Source of the DNA: a virus
IMG/VR virus record: IMGVR_UViG_3300025086_000207
Coordinates: 1-25,919 of that record
Direction: 5' to 3' (one strand)
Length of the DNA: 25,919 bases
Part shown: positions 7,247 to 15,608 of the stretch, piece after piece
Layout: the number at the start of each line of letters is the position of its first letter
Numbering within the stretch: position 1 is the first letter of the stretch
Program-made: the position numbers and the translations under genes
Notes under the pieces: model-generated
Database searches by the model: none
What the model was told of the DNA's origin: nothing
The model's input: only the letters and a program-made list of their open reading frames with translations

Positions 7247-9162
7247 TGGTTGATTTTACAAAATATCTTAATAGATCAACCGAAGTCCCAACGCAACGTT
7301 TTCGTACTTTTTTGCAGGGCGTTACATTTGGCTTTGCAGACGAAATTGAAGCTAGGATTAGGTCTATAGGAAGCGGAGAGTATGATAAGTTGGTTGCTGA
7401 GGTTAGGGGTGCTTTGAAAGATTACCAAGAAGATAACCCAATGGAGTCTTTAGGTTTTGAAGTTGGTGGCGCTGCTCTCCCAGCCCTTATCGGAGCTATA
7501 TTTACTGGCGGCGCTGCGGGTGCAGCAACGTTTGCAAATTTAGCTTCAAAATATCCTACTATTGCAAAAGTTGCAAAAGTTGCGGGAACTACAATGCCAA
7601 AAAGCCTTATTGGTGCAACTGCTGTTGGAGCTACGCAGGGCGCACTCACTGGCGCAGGTAAAGGCGAAGACTTTGGAAGTCGTTTAACTGGTGGCGTTAT
7701 TGGTGCGCCAGCAGGCGCAGTTTTAGGCGCAGGAACTTTTGCCGTGACTGAGCCTATCAAGCGCTTGGGAGTTGGCGTTATTGATTTTGCCCGCAGGAGG
7801 TTAGGCGGGCGTGGCGGAAAGATTGTTGAAACTGAATTGCAGCGTTTAGCATCCGAAAGCGGTAAAAGTATCGACGAAATTGTTGAGGACGTTTCTAACG
7901 GAACTATAATGGCGGAGAATAGAACACTCTTAGACGCCGTTAGAGGGTTTAGATCAACTGGTGGCCCCGCAGCAACGGCATTGCGTGAATCACTTGAACG
8001 GCGCCCAGAAGCCGGACGCAAAGCTGCGCTAACAGGGATGCAGCAAAACTTATCTCAATTTGATGATCCAAACGTGTTGCGCGCTATGAGCGCAGATGAC
8101 TTAGCTGCGAGGGCGGCGGAGAAAACTGCTTACGAACCATTTAAAACGCAAGTTGCGCCGCAAGAAGTTTTGAACGAACTGTCTGAAGCATTGCGCAGGG
8201 TTCCATCCGCTGCGGATGAGGTTAAAGAGGCTTTTCTTGCCGAAACTGGTAAGAAGCCTTTTTTCTCAGTGTCGAAGAGTGGTGAAGTTACATTTAATAG
8301 GCCACCGACTGTATCGGAAGCTGAGTCGGTGCGTAGGGCTTTACAGGGTGTTGCGTCAGCCAGATATAGGGCTGGTCAGGGTCTTTCTGGGGAAGCAATA
8401 TCTGAATTAGAAGGTGGCTTGAGGACTAGGCTTGATGAGTCTGCCGAAGGGCTGCAAGCTACGAGGGCGCAGGCAAGTGTTGTGCGCTTGTCGCGCGAAG
8501 CATTTAAAAATGGACAATCCGCATTATCTAAAAATGCTGACGCCGTTGAGGTTGAATTTGCAGAAGTAATGAAAAATGGTCCAGAGGTTGTGAAAGCATA
8601 CCGCGCTGGAGTTATGCAGGCATTTAGGAATAAAATGGGTATGGGTTCCAGAAAAAGTTTAATGGGAGCCTTGGCAGACTCTGAGAGAAAAGAAAGCAAA
8701 ATACTTAAAATTGTTATGCCGGAAGACCAGTTAGATGATCTTATGTCTATAATTAATCGTGCCGCTGGATCTCAAGCTGCGGCAACAAAGGTTTTAGGTG
8801 GATCTGACACTGCTATTACAAGTTCACTGCAAGCACGTCAGGGAATGGATATTGGCGCTGGTGAAATAGCAGAAGCAATTTCGTCTCCAAATCCAATGAA
8901 TTTATTGAGGTTACTTGGTAAAATTACGAAAAGGGCCGCGCCGCAATTATCCGACGCAGATAGAAAGAAAGTTGTAGATGTTTTAATATCTGAAGATGCT
9001 GACTTCGTGAGTCGAGCGTTGAGAGATGAAAGTGGCTTGGCGCAACTCCAATCAAGGGTTCAGTCTTTAGCAAATTTCGTTCAAGCTGGCCCACAACGCG
9101 CGGCACCAATTATGTCAATGGATGTTTACAATAATTATAATAGAATGAACCAGCCACAATAG
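7246..9162 (+). CDS. large internal virion/DNA-ejection protein with Gly/Ala membrane-like region (638 aa)
   Basis: 638 aa. The N-terminal part contains TFGFADEIEARIRS (residues 27-40) and GEYDKLVAEVRGALKDYQ (44-61). A glycine-zipper-like Gly/Ala hydrophobic stretch follows (about 70-170), of a kind able to insert in membranes. The remainder (about 180-638) is a long charged helical region. This arrangement is typical of podovirus ejection proteins that form a conduit through the host envelope. The function is inferred from composition and position before the portal. No peptidoglycan hydrolase motif is visible. It is the largest of the four ejection-block genes, and the portal starts 9 bases after its stop. 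Confidence 0.6.
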   Translation: MVDFTKYLNRSTEVPTQRFRTFLQGVTFGFADEIEARIRSIGSGEYDKLVAEVRGALKDYQEDNPMESLGFEVGGAALPALIGAIFTGGAAGAATFANLASKYPTIAKVAKVAGTTMPKSLIGATAVGATQGALTGAGKGEDFGSRLTGGVIGAPAGAVLGAGTFAVTEPIKRLGVGVIDFARRRLGGRGGKIVETELQRLASESGKSIDEIVEDVSNGTIMAENRTLLDAVRGFRSTGGPAATALRESLERRPEAGRKAALTGMQQNLSQFDDPNVLRAMSADDLAARAAEKTAYEPFKTQVAPQEVLNELSEALRRVPSAADEVKEAFLAETGKKPFFSVSKSGEVTFNRPPTVSEAESVRRALQGVASARYRAGQGLSGEAISELEGGLRTRLDESAEGLQATRAQASVVRLSREAFKNGQSALSKNADAVEVEFAEVMKNGPEVVKAYRAGVMQAFRNKMGMGSRKSLMGALADSERKESKILKIVMPEDQLDDLMSIINRAAGSQAAATKVLGGSDTAITSSLQARQGMDIGAGEIAEAISSPNPMNLLRLLGKITKRAAPQLSDADRKKVVDVLISEDADFVSRALRDESGLAQLQSRVQSLANFVQAGPQRAAPIMSMDVYNNYNRMNQPQ

Positions 9163-9171
9163 GATAGTAAA

Positions 9172-11250
9172 ATGGAATTAAAACCAAAATCACGCACTGA
9201 GGTTGAGAGCATTGTGCAGGATGCCATATCATCTGCCGTGGATTTTGTGGAGTCTGAGATAAGCCAAATCAGAATAAAATCACAACGTTACTACGACGGC
9301 GAAGTTGATTTAGGTTACGAGGATGGTCGCAGTAAGGTTGTAGCCACAAAAGTACGTGATACCGTACGTGCGGTAAAACCAAGTTTAATGCGCATTTTTC
9401 TTAGCTCCACAAAGCCAGTGGAATACGTTCCAAATGGTGCAGAAGATGTAGCAATGGCGGAGCAAGCTACTGAGTTTATGCAACATGAATTTGCTAGGCT
9501 AAACGGTTACCGCGTTTTAAATGACGCTTTCCACGACGCGTTAATTAAAAAGCAAGGTATTGTGAAAGCATATTGGAAGACAACGCCGCGCGCAGAAATT
9601 CACACGTACACAGATTTATCTGACGATGAATATACTTTTCTGGTGGCTGAAGATGACATTACCGTTCTTGAGCATACAATGGAAATGTCACTGTCAATGG
9701 ATGAAATGGGTATGGAAGTTGAAATGCCATCCCACAGTGTCAAACTCAGTCGGCAGGAGGAAGACGGCGAGTTAGTAATTGAAAGCGTACCTCCCGAAGA
9801 GTTCTTCATAGATAGATCCGCACGTATGCTATCCGACGCGTATGTGGTTGTGCATCGCACAGAAATGCGCGCCGGAGATGTAATTGAAATGGGCTTTGAT
9901 CCAGACGTTGTTACAAACCTTGATAGCTTTGATAGTGGCTCAGAAATGACTGAGGCTGAAGCACATGAGCGCCAAGGATTTGACAGTGATTTTGATCAAG
10001 ATGAACAAGATCCGGCAATGAAAAACGTGACAATCTCAGAAGCCTTTATGCGGATTGATGTGGATGGAACTGGTGTACCAGTTTTGCATAAAATAATATG
10101 CGGCGGTACGAGTTACGAAATGCTTGATTTTGAACGGTGCGATGAGTTGCCGTTTGCCAAAATGGAGATTGACCCAGAGCCACACACTTTTTACGGCAAG
10201 TCATTAGCTGATTTAATTATGGATGACCAAGACGCAGCTACTTCGATAATGCGTGGCATTTTAGATAATGTAGCAATGACGAATAATCCAAGAATTGGTA
10301 TCATTAGCGATTCAGTAAACATAGACGATGTGCTAAATAATGAAATTGGCGCCATTGTCAGAATGCGTACCGCTGGCGCAGTGCAAGACTTGTCAGTGCC
10401 ATTTGTTGCCGGACAAACACTGAGCGCGCTCACTTACTTAGACAGTGTAGTAGACCAGAAAACAGGTGTTACGCAGAACGTAGCCCTAAACCCTGACGCC
10501 ATGCAGTCAACAACTAAGGCTGCTGTGCAGGCGACTGTAGAGGCTGCCGCTGGTCAGGTTGAGGTTATGGTGAGAAATCTTGCGGATGGGGTGAAAGACC
10601 TATTCGGAATAATGCTGAGATTAATGAGCAAGAACGTAGACGAGGAAAAGATGATGAGAATGAATGGTATGTTCATTCCCGTTGACCCACGCGTTTGGGA
10701 TCAGTCTATGGATGTTGCCATTAATGTGGGTCTTGGCACAGGGCGCGAGGCGGAAAAGGTTGCCGCGCTTGGCCAAGCCCTGCAAATGCAAACAATGGTA
10801 TATCAAACTTACGGCCCGCAAAATGGTTTGGTTTCACTCACAAACATTAGAAACACATTGGCAGACCAATTAACTGTTTCCGGAATACGAAATGCTGACA
10901 GATATTTTGCGCCAATAACGCCAGAGATTGAGGCGCAAATGTTGCAAATGCAACAGCAGGCGCAGCAAGCGCAAGGGCAGCAACCAGATCCAAATGCTGC
11001 ATTCTTGCAGGCAGAGCAAATGAAAGCTCAATCTAAGATGCAATCAGATATGGCCAAGCTGCAACTGGACGCACAAAAAGCTGCTGCCAATGATGATTTG
11101 AAGCGAGATCAAATGGCGCAAGATCTTCTGGTAGACGCCGCAAAGGTTTACGGTGAATACGGAACTGCGGTAGACGTTGCTAGGATACAAGCTGAACAGG
11201 ATAAAATGAGAATGATTGGTGGAATTGCTCAAGGGCAGCAGCCACAATGA
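9172..11250 (+). CDS. portal protein (SU10/P22-like podoviral type)
   Basis: 692 aa. The portal is the dodecameric ring at the capsid vertex through which DNA is packaged and ejected. Recognisable family segments include RYYDGEVDLGYEDGRSKVV with VRDTVRAVKPSLMRIF (residues 43-78), a VPPEEFFIDRSAR clip-like region near 206-218, FYGKSLADLIMDDQDAATSI (340-359) and the GVTQNVALNPDAM loop (about 433-445). The C-terminal about 120 residues are Gln/Ala-rich helix, matching the long barrel seen in P22-like portals. Length is in the usual range for podoviral portals. The stop overlaps the next gene by 4 bases. Family membership is the firmest structural call together with the capsid. Confidence 0.88.
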   Translation: MELKPKSRTEVESIVQDAISSAVDFVESEISQIRIKSQRYYDGEVDLGYEDGRSKVVATKVRDTVRAVKPSLMRIFLSSTKPVEYVPNGAEDVAMAEQATEFMQHEFARLNGYRVLNDAFHDALIKKQGIVKAYWKTTPRAEIHTYTDLSDDEYTFLVAEDDITVLEHTMEMSLSMDEMGMEVEMPSHSVKLSRQEEDGELVIESVPPEEFFIDRSARMLSDAYVVVHRTEMRAGDVIEMGFDPDVVTNLDSFDSGSEMTEAEAHERQGFDSDFDQDEQDPAMKNVTISEAFMRIDVDGTGVPVLHKIICGGTSYEMLDFERCDELPFAKMEIDPEPHTFYGKSLADLIMDDQDAATSIMRGILDNVAMTNNPRIGIISDSVNIDDVLNNEIGAIVRMRTAGAVQDLSVPFVAGQTLSALTYLDSVVDQKTGVTQNVALNPDAMQSTTKAAVQATVEAAAGQVEVMVRNLADGVKDLFGIMLRLMSKNVDEEKMMRMNGMFIPVDPRVWDQSMDVAINVGLGTGREAEKVAALGQALQMQTMVYQTYGPQNGLVSLTNIRNTLADQLTVSGIRNADRYFAPITPEIEAQMLQMQQQAQQAQGQQPDPNAAFLQAEQMKAQSKMQSDMAKLQLDAQKAAANDDLKRDQMAQDLLVDAAKVYGEYGTAVDVARIQAEQDKMRMIGGIAQGQQPQ

Positions 11251-11489
11251 GTACGGAAATCCGCATAGAGGCTGATGAAGCGCGCCGTTTAAAAAACGAT
11301 ACCGCGTTTAAGACTTTTATGCAGAGTGTCCGCGAGAATCAAATGTCGATTTTTGCGGGCAGCAGTGCGTCCGAAGTGGACGTGCGCGAAGAGGCACACG
11401 CAATAATGCGCGCGCTAGATCAGATCGAAGCAACCCTCGACGCCGCTGTTATGGCAGAGGCGCTTTTAGATCGCAAACAAAGGAAGTAG
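11247..11489 (+). CDS. small protein between portal and scaffold (80 aa)
   Basis: 80 aa, highly charged and predicted all-helical (IRIEADEARRLKND, then VREEAHAIMRALDQIEATLD), without cysteines or membrane segments. ATGA overlap with the portal stop implies translational coupling. Small helical proteins in this slot are common in portal-scaffold-capsid blocks of podoviruses. They may be assembly factors or minor head components, but I know of no demonstrated role. The scaffold gene follows 5 bases later. Confidence 0.65.
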   Translation: MSTEIRIEADEARRLKNDTAFKTFMQSVRENQMSIFAGSSASEVDVREEAHAIMRALDQIEATLDAAVMAEALLDRKQRK

Positions 11490-11494
11490 TACCG

Positions 11495-12475
11495 ATGGAA
11501 TCGACTACCCTAGAAGCAGCAGCAGAAAGCCTGCTGACACCACTCCCAGAGCAATCTGGAGAAGATAATCTAAGTAAAGCTGTAGACGAAATTACCGCGC
11601 CCGATGAAAATCAGGTCGAGGAAGTTGAGGCTGCAACTGAAAGCGAAGATGACGTTGAGGCATCCAGCGAAGATCTTGATGATCTTGATGATGTAGAAAT
11701 TGACGACGAAGACCTAGTAGAAGCTACTGAAGACACCAATCTTATCCCCGTCAAAGTTGACGGAAAAGAAGAGAATTGGACACTGGATCAGCTCAAGCAA
11801 TCTGCTGCGGGACAAGCGGCAATTAATAAGCGGTTCCAAGAGGTTGCTGAGATGCGCAAGCAAACTGAGCAAACTCAAGCCGCATTGCAACAGCAGCAAC
11901 AACAATTTATGCAGCTATACCAACAAGCACAACAAAACGGAGTGCAGGCACCCGTCCCACCATCTAGAGAGTTATTTGAAAATGATCCCATTGGGTTCAT
12001 GGAGCAAAAACTTAAATACGATGAGGATAAGGTGCAATATGACTCCCAAATGCAACAGGTCCAACAAATGCAGCATCAACAGCAGCAGCAGCAGGCGCAG
12101 GCGCATCAAGCGTATCTGCAAGAGCAAGCTGAATCTCTTGTGAAGCATATTCCAGAATTGGGTAACCCTGAGAGCAGTGATAAAGTTAAATCGGCTCTCG
12201 TAGAAACTGGCATTGAATATGGCTTCACTGCCGAAGAGATGCAAATGGTTACGGATAGCAGATATGTGCGGGCGTTAAATGACGCACGTAAATATAAGCA
12301 ACTGGTTGCGAAGCGCAAACAAGCGCAGAAGAAGGGCGAGAATGTTCGTCCCGTTGTTAAGGCTGGTGTGGCCAAGCGTAAAGATGGAGATGCTGTGGCT
12401 CGTAAGAAAGCGCAAACGCGCTTGCAGAAAACTGGCTCAATCGATGATGCATTGAGCTTGATCTTAAACCAGTAG
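11495..12475 (+). CDS. capsid scaffolding protein
   Basis: 326 aa located directly between the portal block and the capsid gene, the classic scaffold position. The N-terminal 95 residues are very acidic, with repeated Asp/Glu/Asp-Asp stretches. A Gln-rich coiled-coil region follows (about 122-212), including runs of five or six Gln. The C-terminal third is basic (KRKQAQKKGENVRPVVK), as expected for a capsid-binding end. Scaffolds steer procapsid assembly and leave before maturation. Sequence conservation of the family is low, so composition and synteny carry the call. The poly-Gln codon runs (CAG/CAA) are prone to length variation. A GGAAG site precedes the ATG. Confidence 0.8.
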   Translation: MESTTLEAAAESLLTPLPEQSGEDNLSKAVDEITAPDENQVEEVEAATESEDDVEASSEDLDDLDDVEIDDEDLVEATEDTNLIPVKVDGKEENWTLDQLKQSAAGQAAINKRFQEVAEMRKQTEQTQAALQQQQQQFMQLYQQAQQNGVQAPVPPSRELFENDPIGFMEQKLKYDEDKVQYDSQMQQVQQMQHQQQQQQAQAHQAYLQEQAESLVKHIPELGNPESSDKVKSALVETGIEYGFTAEEMQMVTDSRYVRALNDARKYKQLVAKRKQAQKKGENVRPVVKAGVAKRKDGDAVARKKAQTRLQKTGSIDDALSLILNQ

Positions 12476-12493
12476 TCTTGAAAGGACAAAATA

Positions 12494-13453
12494 ATGGCAC
12501 AGCCATCAAATACCTTTGACTCCTATGATGGAGTCAATTCAATACGTGAGGATCTCTCAGACGTGATCCATAACGTGTCGCCGGAGGAAACTCCATTTTA
12601 CAGCAAAAGTAAAAAAACATCTGCCAGCAACACTTTGGTAGAGTGGCAGACGGCTTCGCTGAGAAGCAGTGCAGCTAACGCACATATTGAGGGTGACGCA
12701 ACAACTGCTGAAGCTCGAACTGCAACAACAAGATTGAACAATTCAACTCAAATCTTCAAAAATGCAGTCGTGGTTCCTGATACAGATGAAGGTCTTAATC
12801 TCGCGGGTAAAAGTCGTGAAATTGCATATCAGACCTTGCTGATCGCCAAAGAGCAAAAGTTAGACATCGAAAAAGCACTTTTCGACAATAACGCTAAAGT
12901 CGCTGGTAATGCTACAACTGCAAGGGAACTTGCAGGCGCTCCAGCTTGGATGACCACCAACGTGAACTTTGTTTCTGCAAGTTCTGGTGCTAATCCTAAC
13001 GGAACAGGCAGCAACGCACGTACCGACTCAGGCGCTCCTACAGCGTTTACTCAGGCTAAATTTGACACAGTTATGCAGTCAATTTGGGAAGAGGGCGGCA
13101 AGCCAGACACAGTGTATCTATCAGCGTTCCAGATGAACGTTGCTCTAGGCTTCACTGGTAACAATAACCAGCGTTCATCAGTGCAAGCTGGCGACGAGCG
13201 TGTTGTTAAGTCATTGGCTGTCTATGTAACTCCTTGGGGAAGCGTAGAGTTTATGCCAAGTCGTGAAAATCGTTCGCGTGACGTTTTCATAATGCAGGAT
13301 AATATGTGGGAAGTCGCAATGCTGCGTCCAACCAAAAATGTTGCATTGGCAAAAACGGGTGACAACACAACTCGACAAATTACTACAGAACTTACATTAG
13401 TCTGTAAAAATGAAGCTGCGTCTGGAATTATTGCAGATAACACAACTTCATAA
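12494..13453 (+). CDS. major capsid protein (SU10-type, DUF5309)
   Basis: 319 aa. The N-terminus reads TFDSYDGVNSIREDLSDVIH, then VSPEETPFYSKSKK and LVEWQTASL. This is the signature of the SU10-like HK97-fold capsid family (DUF5309). The remaining length is typical for this family, and no prohead-protease cleavage extension is evident. An AAAGGAC ribosome-binding site lies close to the ATG. A strong terminator starts 11 bases after the stop, which suits a highly expressed last gene of the head operon. Together with the SU10-like portal it places the virion in the short-tailed lineage, though host and genome type need not match phage SU10. Confidence 0.9.
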   Translation: MAQPSNTFDSYDGVNSIREDLSDVIHNVSPEETPFYSKSKKTSASNTLVEWQTASLRSSAANAHIEGDATTAEARTATTRLNNSTQIFKNAVVVPDTDEGLNLAGKSREIAYQTLLIAKEQKLDIEKALFDNNAKVAGNATTARELAGAPAWMTTNVNFVSASSGANPNGTGSNARTDSGAPTAFTQAKFDTVMQSIWEEGGKPDTVYLSAFQMNVALGFTGNNNQRSSVQAGDERVVKSLAVYVTPWGSVEFMPSRENRSRDVFIMQDNMWEVAMLRPTKNVALAKTGDNTTRQITTELTLVCKNEAASGIIADNTTS

Positions 13454-13464
13454 TATAACAATTT

Positions 13465-13492
13465 TAGGGGCGGCAATAGTCGCCCCTATTTT
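13465..13492 (+). terminator. intrinsic terminator after the capsid gene
   Basis: Stem TAGGGGCG (13465-13472) with CGCCCCTA (13481-13488), followed by TTTTC. G-T and C-G pairs within the loop extend it to 10 bp with an AATA tetraloop. The inner GGCGGC-4 nt-GTCGCC layout is the same as in the 1423 terminator. The U-run is short (4), so partial read-through into the post-capsid genes is plausible. Confidence 0.8.
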
Positions 13493-13509
13493 CAATTTAG
13501 GAGTTATTT

Positions 13510-13812
13510 ATGCAAAAAGTTATAGTTAACAGAATTAAAATTCTGTGCAGCAAGGGTAGAATAGAAAAAGGTGAAACTGTCATTCTGCCGGAAAGTGAAG
13601 TTGAGCAATTAAACTCACTGCGCGGCGATACGGTAACAATTTTAGAAACTGTGAGTGAGGCGCCAAAGGTTGCGCGGGCAGTTAAAAAGGTTGCCACCAA
13701 AGCCACTGAGAAAATCGGCACGAAGCGCAAACGTGCGCGCAATGCAGACGGCACTCTCAAGGGCGATGACCCGTCAACACCAGATGTGAATGAGGCTTGG
13801 GATGAGTCTTAA
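13510..13812 (+). CDS. post-capsid small protein (100 aa)
   Basis: 100 aa. The N-terminal half has the pattern VNRIKILCSKGRIEKGETVI and then LPESEVEQLNSLRGDTVTIL, resembling small beta-rich head-associated proteins found after capsids. The C-terminal half is strongly basic (KKVATKATEK, GTKRKRARN) and ends NADGTLKGDDPSTPDVNEAW, a tail motif I associate with marine phage proteins in this slot. A head-completion or decoration role is inference. TAGGAG lies ahead of the ATG and directly downstream of the terminator, so expression would depend on read-through or an unseen promoter. It overlaps the next gene by 11 bases. Confidence 0.65.
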   Translation: MQKVIVNRIKILCSKGRIEKGETVILPESEVEQLNSLRGDTVTILETVSEAPKVARAVKKVATKATEKIGTKRKRARNADGTLKGDDPSTPDVNEAWDES

Positions 13813-14107
13813 TACATCAACTAAAATTTCAGAAAAGGTTTCTTTTGAAGGTGATAATATGATCATCAAGAAAACCTTTGACGGTTCTCAAATGCTTAAA
13901 GACGCGGCCCACGCGCGTGAAATTACGCAAAATAGTTTTGGGTCTGATTATAAGCACATTGGTCATGTTGATTTTGCGTTGTTGGGTGTGTGGTTAAAGG
14001 AAGCTGGTGTTGAGTGGACGGATACACAAGCAATCAAAGATGTGTTAAAAAAGAAATTAATGAGCAACGAATTTAGCGACCTACGCGTCTGGCAGGGTAG
14101 TTACTAA
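13802..14107 (+). CDS. small phage protein of unknown function (101 aa)
   Basis: 101 aa from ATG 13802. I prefer it over ATG 13790 because GAGG lies about 6 bases before it and the shorter overlap (11 bases) with the previous stop is more usual. A third option is ATG 13859. Soluble and charged, it includes FDGSQMLKDAAHAREIT, DYKHIGHVDFALLGVWLKEAG and a helical C-terminus. I do not recognise a family. It sits between head and lysis genes, so it could belong to either module. The stop overlaps the next start (TAATG). Confidence 0.6.
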   Translation: MSLNTSTKISEKVSFEGDNMIIKKTFDGSQMLKDAAHAREITQNSFGSDYKHIGHVDFALLGVWLKEAGVEWTDTQAIKDVLKKKLMSNEFSDLRVWQGSY

Positions 14108-14328
14108 TGGAAATGGATATGATCTGGAGTGCAATTTTAACTTTAGGCATAGCGTTTGTGGGTTTCGTTTTGCGTGGTTATATTTTGGAGCTTCAGCGGC
14201 TCCAAATTTTAATCAATAAAACGAGAGAAGAATATGTAACTAAACCTGACAATAACACTGCAATGGATCGTGTGATTGCAAGGCTCGACGCACTAGACTC
14301 TAAAATGGACCGAATGCTAGAAAGATAG
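14107..14328 (+). CDS. small membrane protein with coiled-coil tail (73 aa)
   Basis: 73 aa. One hydrophobic helix (about residues 5-24, IWSAILTLGIAFVGFVLRGY) is followed by a charged helix ending in a heptad-like stretch (about 55-73, VIARLDALDSKMDRMLER). This layout is seen in many phage lysis-region proteins (holin-like, antiholin-like or spanin-like) but is not specific. It begins the membrane-protein cluster that leads to the holin and endolysin, and starts at the TAATG overlap with the previous gene. A lysis accessory role is inferred from position only. Confidence 0.6.
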   Translation: MEMDMIWSAILTLGIAFVGFVLRGYILELQRLQILINKTREEYVTKPDNNTAMDRVIARLDALDSKMDRMLER

Positions 14329-14345
14329 ATTGAAAGGGCGCGGCA

Positions 14346-14822
14346 ATGATTGATCCTATCTCGTGTATTGCCGCTGCCACCGCTGGCTACAATGGAATAA
14401 AAAAAGCTGTTGAAGTTGGGAGGGAAATTTCTAGCTTTACTGGCGCAATTTCTCAGTTTGCTAAAGCTTCTTCTGATATAGATTTCCTTGAGAAACAATC
14501 TAAAAACCCGTCACTTTATCATAAATTGTTTTCTAACACAGAGGCCAACGCGCTCGACATATGGTCACAAAAACAAAAACTAAAAGAAATGAGAACTGAA
14601 TTACAGAACCACATTAGTTTTGTGTACGGCCCTTCTGCATGGAAAGAAATTCTTAAAATAGAGGCTGACCAGAGAAAACAACAAAGAGCTTTGGTTTATG
14701 CGAAAAAAGAAGCCATAGACAATTTAATTAATACAACAATTATAATAGTTTTTGGATTGATTGGTGCTTCTATTCTTGGTGGCATACTTTGGTTTATTGG
14801 AAAATCGCAGGGCAAATGGTGA
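14346..14822 (+). CDS. conserved membrane-anchored phage protein (158 aa)
   Basis: 158 aa starting MIDPISCIAAATAGYNGIKK, then VGREISSFTGAISQFAKASS, a charged helical middle with WSQKQKLKEMRTELQNHI and SFVYGPSAWKEIL, and one C-terminal transmembrane helix (about 129-152). I know this arrangement from many uncultured marine phages, where it lies near lysis or tail genes and has no established function. The topology suggests a large N-terminal domain attached to the inner membrane. A spanin-like or structural role is possible. GAAAGGGCG precedes the ATG. The stop is directly followed by a 39-aa gene. Confidence 0.65.
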   Translation: MIDPISCIAAATAGYNGIKKAVEVGREISSFTGAISQFAKASSDIDFLEKQSKNPSLYHKLFSNTEANALDIWSQKQKLKEMRTELQNHISFVYGPSAWKEILKIEADQRKQQRALVYAKKEAIDNLINTTIIIVFGLIGASILGGILWFIGKSQGKW

Positions 14823-14942
14823 GTGAAATTATTTCAGAGGGAAACAAAATACGTTGTATATGACAAACGTGGAAAAGTAGTTATAATAACGCGAGACAAA
14901 AATTGCGCGATTGATTACGCGAGGAGTTTAACAGATGACTGA
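14823..14942 (+). CDS. 39-aa protein with GTG start
   Basis: The ORF opens with GTG 14823, the base after the previous stop, and ends at TGA 14940-14942, overlapping the next ATG (14935) by 8 bases. The product MKLFQRETKYVVYDKRGK continues with VVIITRDKNCAIDYARSL, a credible beta-beta-alpha mini-fold. Reasons to accept it: it fills the otherwise empty 112-base gap exactly, keeps the pattern of overlapping genes, and has sensible residue composition. Reasons for caution: a GTG start without a clear ribosome-binding site. Function unknown. Confidence 0.55.
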   Translation: MKLFQRETKYVVYDKRGKVVIITRDKNCAIDYARSLTDD

Positions 14943-15234
14943 ATATGATTTGAACAGTAACGGCAAGATTGATCCAGATGAACGTGAGTTGATGTTAGAG
15001 GATCGTCGCCTGCGCATGGAAGACGCTGACCACAAACGAGATGCACAACTCAAAATGACGTGGTTTGCTTTGTTTGGTTTGTTGATTTACCCATTTGGCA
15101 TTGTTGCTGCGGATCTCATTGGTTACGACACTACGGGTCAATTGTTAGCAGATATTGCCCCTACATACTTCATAGCAATTTCTGGACTTGTTGCTGCGTT
15201 CTTTGGGTTCTCTGCGCTGGGATCTAAGAGATGA
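14935..15234 (+). CDS. two-helix membrane protein with N-terminal EF-hand loop (99 aa)
   Basis: 99 aa. Residues 5-16 (DLNSNGKIDPDE) form a canonical 12-residue EF-hand calcium loop: D1, N3, N5, G6, I8, D9 and E12 are all in place. A charged helix (about 16-40) leads into two transmembrane segments (about 42-63 and 73-95). GAGGAG lies 9 bases upstream of the ATG. The gene overlaps the holin by 4 bases, so a holin-partner or antiholin role is plausible. Calcium binding by a lone loop is not assured, since EF-hands usually act in pairs, although oligomerisation in the membrane could supply the partner. Confidence 0.65.
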   Translation: MTEYDLNSNGKIDPDERELMLEDRRLRMEDADHKRDAQLKMTWFALFGLLIYPFGIVAADLIGYDTTGQLLADIAPTYFIAISGLVAAFFGFSALGSKR

Positions 15235-15608
15235 GTATTATTGCAAGCTTAATTGGCCCAGCCACAGAAATTGCTGGCAAATTCATACAAGACAAAGATA
15301 AAGCTGCGGAGTTAGCCCACAATCTAAGTACGATGGCTGACAGACACGCGCAGGAGGCTATGCTGGCGCAGATAGCGGTTAATACAGCAGAGGCTAAGGG
15401 AAACTGGTTTCAAGCATCGTGGCGCCCTCTGTGTGGCTATGTGTGTGTGCTAGGCTTGATGGTTAACTTTCTTATATCTCCTATTTGTGCGGGGTTTGGT
15501 TTTATAATTCCGCAGGCAGAAATGTCGGTTATGATGCCGATCTTAACAGGTATGTTAGGTCTGGCCGGAATGAGAAGTTTTGAAAAAGTTAAGAAGGTAA
15601 GCAAGTAA
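15231..15608 (+). CDS. holin, GTA-type three-helix family
   Basis: 125 aa. It carries the SWRP motif at residues 63-66, followed by hydrophobic segments (about 68-93 and 99-115). An N-terminal amphipathic part (SLIGPATEIAGKFIQD, then a helix with ADRHAQEAMLAQIAVNTAEA) completes the pattern of the 3TM holin family known from gene transfer agents and many phages. Holins form the inner-membrane lesion that lets the endolysin reach peptidoglycan. The endolysin gene follows about 600 bp downstream after three small genes. It overlaps the previous gene by 4 bases and the next by one (TAATG). Confidence 0.8.
   Translation: MSIIASLIGPATEIAGKFIQDKDKAAELAHNLSTMADRHAQEAMLAQIAVNTAEAKGNWFQASWRPLCGYVCVLGLMVNFLISPICAGFGFIIPQAEMSVMMPILTGMLGLAGMRSFEKVKKVSK

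Noticed and set aside
7422-8021. 199-aa open frame on the minus strand inside the 638-aa ejection gene
   Set aside because: Pro/Ala/Ser-rich translation typical of the antisense of an Ala/Gly-rich gene; no ribosome-binding site or minus-strand neighbours.
12063-12110. CAG/CAA runs in the scaffold gene as a functional DNA repeat
   Set aside because: They simply encode the Gln-rich coiled-coil segment usual for scaffolds.
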